Below the pieces are notes generated by a model. It did no database searches, was not told where the DNA came from, and was given only the letters and a program-made list of their open reading frames with translations. The position numbers and the translations under genes are program-made. Shown piece after piece: positions 60,222-64,000 of a DNA stretch of 64,000 nucleotides; the stretch's first letter is position 1; every line of letters starts with the position of its first letter. The DNA comes from Bdellovibrionales bacterium (GTDB taxonomy: Bacteria; Bdellovibrionota; UBA1018): NCBI GenBank assembly GCA_018266355.1, contig JAFEAP010000008.1, positions 62,001-126,000 on the forward strand, written 5' to 3'.

Positions 60222-61461
60222 ACCCGTTCGACGGGATCGGTAGCGCGGCCAGGATCGGGAAAAAGTAGACGAAGAAGCCCGCGACGACGCCGAGGACGAC
60301 GAACGGCATCCACTTCTGGCGGATCTTGAGCATCCAGTACGTGAACGCGAGGCCGAGGATCATCCCCGCCGGGTAGTAGTAATAATAGAACGCGATTTTT
60401 CGCGGGATCGCGATCCAGCAAAAGGCGAAGCCGAAGTAGAAATACGCGATCAAGAACGCGCGCCACGATTTCCGGCGGATCGCCTCGACGGTGACCCCCG
60501 CGATCGCGACGAGACCGCCCCACATAATCACCGGATTACCGAGAAGGAGAACGCCGCGCACGGTTTCCTGTTGCGACCCTTCCTTGTCGAACGCGTACCA
60601 GATCGGACGGCGCATGACGATCCAATCCCAGAACTGGCTCATATACGGGTGCGAGTTCACGACGCGTTTCTGGCCGTCGAGCATCCGGGTTTGGAAATCG
60701 GTCAGGAGCTCCCAGAGGGTGTACCCCGGATCGCGACTGACCAGCAGGTAGGGCAGGAAGGTCACGTAGTAAGCGACGAGGGGAACCGCGATCCAATACA
60801 CGAGGATGTCGATGAAACGCTCCCGCGATCGGAAGCGAACCGCCTGGAGCAGGAGAAGTCCGCCGCCCATCGTCCACGGCACGAGCGAGAACCATTTACA
60901 GGCGACGGAGAGCCCCATGAAGAGGCCCGCGCGAAAGACGTGTTTCGCGTTATAGGTGTCTTCGTCGAGCGCTTTCACGAGCGACCAGAGGGACCACGAG
61001 AGGAACCCCATCATGAACGTGTCGAGCATCGCGATCCGGGACTGGACGTAGAGGAGTTGGTTGAAGAGCGTGAGGATCGCGCAATACCAAGCCGCCTGCC
61101 GACTGCGGCCGAAGAGCTCGTAGGCGATCCGGTACATCCCGACGAGCGTGAGCGCGCCGAAGACGACGCTCATGAAGCGCCATCCGAGAGGTTCGTCGCC
61201 GAAGATCCGGATGCCGATGCTGATCAGGATCTTCGCGAAGGGCGGATGCTCCCAGTTCTGGTTTTCCGAGAGCGCGATCCACTGGAGCGCGGACGGGATG
61301 TAGTGGAACTCGTCGAAGTTTTTCGTCGCCGGGTACTGGATGTTGTAGAGGAAGAACGCGAACGAGGCCGTGAAGAGCAGGATACAATCCCAAAACGCCG
61401 CTCGACGCCTCGGGAAATCGTCCTTGTACGTCGTGATGGTGCTGGTGGTGTGGCGTGCCAT
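60187..61461 (-). CDS. PMT/GT39-type protein O-mannosyltransferase-like membrane protein
   Basis: The ATG at 61459-61461 gives 424 residues with about 9-11 membrane helices. The N-terminal part carries the PMT-type motif block: [17 protein letters not shown] (acidic pair DE) and [15 protein letters not shown] (His-Pro-Pro). Such enzymes transfer a sugar from a polyprenyl phosphate donor to proteins or glycolipids in the membrane. The acceptor is unknown; surface lipoproteins here would be plausible targets. Its 3' end overlaps the convergent recombinase gene. Confidence 0.85.
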   Translation of the reverse strand: MARHTTSTITTYKDDFPRRRAAFWDCILLFTASFAFFLYNIQYPATKNFDEFHYIPSALQWIALSENQNWEHPPFAKILISIGIRIFGDEPLGWRFMSVVFGALTLVGMYRIAYELFGRSRQAAWYCAILTLFNQLLYVQSRIAMLDTFMMGFLSWSLWSLVKALDEDTYNAKHVFRAGLFMGLSVACKWFSLVPWTMGGGLLLLQAVRFRSRERFIDILVYWIAVPLVAYYVTFLPYLLVSRDPGYTLWELLTDFQTRMLDGQKRVVNSHPYMSQFWDWIVMRRPIWYAFDKEGSQQETVRGVLLLGNPVIMWGGLVAIAGVTVEAIRRKSWRAFLIAYFYFGFAFCWIAIPRKIAFYYYYYPAGMILGLAFTYWMLKIRQKWMPFVVLGVVAGFFVYFFPILAALPIPSNGFMQWMWFQSWI

Positions 61462-61572
61462 GGGCCGGATTTCCTTAAGGGTAGGGGGCCCCCACCCCCG
61501 CGTCAAGGACCGGTTCAGCCCGGGAAAAGCCCTGGGCAAGCCCCCCCTTTTTCGTTAAGTGTAGAGATCGCT

Positions 61573-62193
61573 ATGAATCCCTCGAATACCGACCTCGCCC
61601 CGAAATCGACGACCGATTCCGTTTCCACGAACGCCATTCCGGAGCCCCAGCGTGGCCGGAACGAGCCCTGCCCCTGCGGCAGCGGGAAGAAGTACAAGCG
61701 CTGTCACGGCGTGGACGCCGCGCCGAAGCTGAGCGCCCCGGCGGCCCCCGCGATGGCGGCCGGCGGCGGTGCGCCGATGGCGGGCCCCGGCGGATTCGAT
61801 CCCTCGAAGGTCGATCCGGCGATGATGTCCCAGATGACGAAGGCGCTTCAGCGCCTCCCGCGCGGTCAGCTCATGAAGCTCCAAAGCATCATGCAGCGGG
61901 CCCAATCCGGCCAAGACGTGAGCCGAGACGCGGCCGAATTCGAGCGGATGCTCCCGCCCGAGTTCTCGCAAATGGCGATGCAGATGATGATGGCCCAAGG
62001 CATGGCCGGCGGCGCCGCCCCGGAAATGAACACGGACGACGCGAAGCAGATCGTCGCGAAGGCCGTCGCCGAAGGGAAAATGACTGAAGAACAAGCGAAG
62101 GAACTCCTCGGCGGCGAAACGTCCGCGGACATCCTCGCGAAGGCCGAAAAGAAGGGCATCTCTGGCTTCTTCAAGAAGATTACCGGGAAATAG
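61573..62193 (+). CDS. SEC-C-motif protein
   Basis: The ATG at 61573 gives 206 residues. A SEC-C zinc motif is present at residues 33-46 ([14 protein letters not shown], pattern C-x-C-x8-C-H), as in the C-terminus of SecA. The rest is Gly/Ala/Met-rich, with a helical part ([14 protein letters not shown]) and a C-terminal amphipathic helix. A role at the Sec translocase or ribosome-associated partner is possible. It is immediately upstream of the metallo-beta-lactamase-fold gene, which may start within its end. Confidence 0.82.
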   Translation: MNPSNTDLAPKSTTDSVSTNAIPEPQRGRNEPCPCGSGKKYKRCHGVDAAPKLSAPAAPAMAAGGGAPMAGPGGFDPSKVDPAMMSQMTKALQRLPRGQLMKLQSIMQRAQSGQDVSRDAAEFERMLPPEFSQMAMQMMMAQGMAGGAAPEMNTDDAKQIVAKAVAEGKMTEEQAKELLGGETSADILAKAEKKGISGFFKKITGK

Positions 62194-62221
62194 AGGGCTC
62201 GCCCTCGGCGTCGTCCTCGCC

Positions 62222-63109
62222 GTGTTTTTCTCGAGCGCGGAGGCGCTCGCGGCGAGCGCGAAGCACGCGCCGTTGACCTTTCGCTGGACTTCGATCGCGG
62301 GGTTCCTCCTCGACGACGGCGAAACGACCCTCGCGTTCGACGTGACGTTTACCCGGCCGACGCCGCTGAATTGGCTCGGCTTGCAGGAACTCGTGTCGGA
62401 TTTTCCGGCGATCGACGAGAATGTGAACGCGCTCGGATTGAAGAAGGTCGACGCGATCTTCGTGAGCCACGAGCACGTCGACCACGCGGTCGACGCCGCC
62501 GCGCTCGGCGAGCGCTTCGGCGCGACGATTTACGGCGGTCCTTCGCTGAAGCGAATCGTCGACGCGAGCCGCTCGCGGTTTACGTGGCCCGATTTGAAGT
62601 ACCGGTCGGTCGCCGACCGCGAGACGGTCACCGTCGGGAAGTTCAAGATCAAATTCTACCGCCGCACCCACGCCCCGATCTTCCCTAAGATCGGGTTTCA
62701 CTTCCTCGCGGGCGAAGTGCCGTCCGATTTCCATTTCGGTTTTTACCAGTATTACGACGGGGACGTCTGGTGCTGGATCATCGAGCACCCGGCGGGGCGG
62801 ATCCTCGTCGACCAAGGCAGCCATTTCTTCGAGGGACTTCGCTCGGACCTGCACGGGGGGGAAACCATGTTCCTCGGCGTGGCGAACAAAGCGAGCGTCG
62901 AAGACTTCGTGACGAAGTACGTCGCCGGCTTCCATCCGCGGTTGATCCTTCCGCTTCACTTCGACTTCTTCTTCGCGCCCCCGAACCGGGAGCACACGCG
63001 GTTCCTCCCGGGCATCGAATACGACCGGCTCGTTTCCGAGTCCGCGAAAGTCTCACCCGAGACGCGGTGGCGGCTGCCGAAGTTCGGCGAGCCGATCCCG
63101 GTTCAGTGA
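62222..63109 (+). CDS. Metallo-beta-lactamase-fold hydrolase, probably exported
   Basis: The clear part is 295 residues from the GTG at 62222. It has HxHxDH (SHEHVDHAVD), a later His (FYRRTHAPIF), ILVDQGSHF and LPLHFDFFF, matching UlaG-like members of the family. Just upstream in frame the DNA encodes ALGVVLAVFFSSAEALA, a signal-peptide-like segment, but no ATG, GTG or TTG opens it. A CTG at 62162, with AAGAAGG before it, is a possible non-canonical start, adding 20 residues. The substrate is unknown. It overlaps the convergent phytochelatin-synthase-like gene by 7 bases. Confidence 0.82.
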   Translation: MFFSSAEALAASAKHAPLTFRWTSIAGFLLDDGETTLAFDVTFTRPTPLNWLGLQELVSDFPAIDENVNALGLKKVDAIFVSHEHVDHAVDAAALGERFGATIYGGPSLKRIVDASRSRFTWPDLKYRSVADRETVTVGKFKIKFYRRTHAPIFPKIGFHFLAGEVPSDFHFGFYQYYDGDVWCWIIEHPAGRILVDQGSHFFEGLRSDLHGGETMFLGVANKASVEDFVTKYVAGFHPRLILPLHFDFFFAPPNREHTRFLPGIEYDRLVSESAKVSPETRWRLPKFGEPIPVQ

Positions 63110-63864
63110 GAGACGACGACTAAACCGCGGGATTTGCTCGTGCTCGAATCCGTCGTGTTGATCCCGTCGAAAAGCTTTTCGTAAGGGACCCAGTACGGTT
63201 GGTAGTATTTCCGATCCGGGTCGAGGATGAGGACCCGCTTTTTCCGCGCGTCGAAGGCGCCGATCGGAGCGATGTGTCCGACCGACCCTTCCGGATCGCC
63301 CGTGAGCACGCTCTGGAGAAAATTCGCGAGGATGAAGTCGCGCGGATTCTTCTCGTTCGCGGCGAGGAGTTTTTCGAGACGCTTCATCTCGGCCTTCTTA
63401 TCCTTCCCGTCGAACCGCTCGACGGTAACCGTATAGGGTCCGCCTTCGGCCGTTTCGAGGAGTTTCGTCAGCGTGTCGCCGAGCTCGTCGACCGTGAAAC
63501 CCTTGCCCTTCGTGCCGGTGTGCTTTTTGTAAGCGGGCGCGAGCTTCTGGATTTCCTCGACGTCGACGTTCTTCCCGTCGGCGGTGTTCCGGTCGGCCGC
63601 GAAGAGCGCGTTCAAGACCATGATCGAGGAAGCTACGCCGCAAGCCTTATCGTTATGTTGGGGAACGTAATAGGGGATGAGCTTCCAGAAGTCCGTCTTC
63701 GTTGCGCCCCGAAAGTAGGCGGAGTCTTCGGCGAGGGGAACCGCGTTCTTTCCGTACTTCGGCTTGCTCTTCGCGGCCTCGGCCGCCGGGGCGAGGGCGA
63801 GGATTAAAACCAGCGCGATGAAGGAAACCGGGTTTCCAAGTCGGGTTCTCGTGGGTAGCATCAT
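63103..63864 (-). CDS. Secreted phytochelatin-synthase-like cysteine peptidase
   Basis: A 253-residue protein with a signal peptide (FIALVLILALAPAAEAA, cleavage near residue 30). The core matches the phytochelatin synthase family: PQHNDKACGVASSIMVLNAL with catalytic Cys75, VGHIAPIGAFDA with His197 and VLILDPDRKYYQPYWV with Asp215. Bacterial members usually have only this catalytic domain and act as gamma-glutamylcysteine or glutathione peptidases, or bind metals. Export makes a cell-wall or metal-detoxifying role possible. Short, as expected for a bacterial member. Confidence 0.85.
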   Translation of the reverse strand: MMLPTRTRLGNPVSFIALVLILALAPAAEAAKSKPKYGKNAVPLAEDSAYFRGATKTDFWKLIPYYVPQHNDKACGVASSIMVLNALFAADRNTADGKNVDVEEIQKLAPAYKKHTGTKGKGFTVDELGDTLTKLLETAEGGPYTVTVERFDGKDKKAEMKRLEKLLAANEKNPRDFILANFLQSVLTGDPEGSVGHIAPIGAFDARKKRVLILDPDRKYYQPYWVPYEKLFDGINTTDSSTSKSRGLVVVSH

Positions 63865-63883
63865 GGTTACGAGTTTAGAATGA

Positions 63884-64000
63884 ATGCGTCCGCCGGTCCA
63901 TTTTTAGTGATCCTCGCGAGCCTCGGGCTCGGTCTTCTCCTGCGAAGGAGCCGCCATCTTCCGGACACCGCCCCAAAAACCCTGAACGCCTACGTGATCG
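63884..64000 (+). CDS. AEC-family transporter (start only, cut by window edge)
   Basis: Only 39 codons are visible, from the ATG at 63884. They encode a first hydrophobic helix (FLVILASLGLGLLLRRSR) followed by LPDTAPKTLNAYVI, which fits the N-terminus of auxin-efflux-carrier-type permeases. The assignment rests on this short segment. It is divergent from the phytochelatin-synthase-like gene. Confidence 0.55.

Overview
The window is GC-rich bacterial chromosome (about 60-65% by eye) with dense protein-coding genes, two tRNA genes and no rRNA, CRISPR array, intact insertion sequence or prophage. It is from a Gram-negative didermal bacterium. The support is lipoproteins with lipoboxes plus an lnt gene, several outer-membrane beta-barrels ending in an aromatic residue, a FadL-type porin, and many small proteins with Sec signal peptides. 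Abundant secreted proteases and lipoproteins, PilZ/receiver proteins and few metabolic genes resemble Bdellovibrionota or related predatory lineages. That placement is an inference and was not tested by any search.

Layout. 1-2.2 kb: a cut rhodanese-like gene and two secreted proteins. 2.4-8.7 kb: housekeeping genes, namely tRNA-Gly, a cobalamin adenosyltransferase, pgsA, a tightly packed plus-strand run (3D-domain protein, GNAT, PilZ, glpX, START-like protein, small acidic protein), then clpP. 8.9-19.6 kb: small secreted proteins, a coiled-coil/Hsp20 fusion, a zinc-ribbon protein with a duplicated domain, a TPR regulator candidate and lipoproteins. 19.7-31 kb: lnt and a cluster of exported hydrolases (two subtilisins, a trypsin-like protease, two HExxH metalloproteases) around ppk1. 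31-38.6 kb: a GNPGQ-repeat lipoprotein, an LprI-like protein, two divergent amino-acid permeases and a FadL-like porin. 38.7-44.4 kb: a polysaccharide deacetylase lipoprotein and a three-gene operon of receiver-like proteins. 44.4-49.1 kb: a lipid-type cluster (ketosynthase fused to a heme-oxygenase-like domain, a histidine-box fatty-acid hydroxylase and an unknown protein) divergent from an aminotransferase. 49.1-59.2 kb: a 1975-residue Ig/Kelch lipoprotein, several outer-membrane barrels and tRNA-Leu. 59.2-64 kb: a tyrosine recombinase with lost catalytic residues, a PMT-type glycosyltransferase, a SEC-C protein, a metallo-beta-lactamase-fold protein, a phytochelatin-synthase-like protein and the start of a putative AEC transporter.

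The most notable candidates for something undescribed are four. First, the KAS III/heme-oxygenase-like fusion cluster. Second, the receiver/PilZ-like operon whose first two proteins share the same C-terminal signature. Third, the degenerate recombinase. Fourth, a 21-bp element at an identical 21-nt distance upstream of two secreted-protein genes. Function statements rest on motifs read by eye; no database or structure search was possible.
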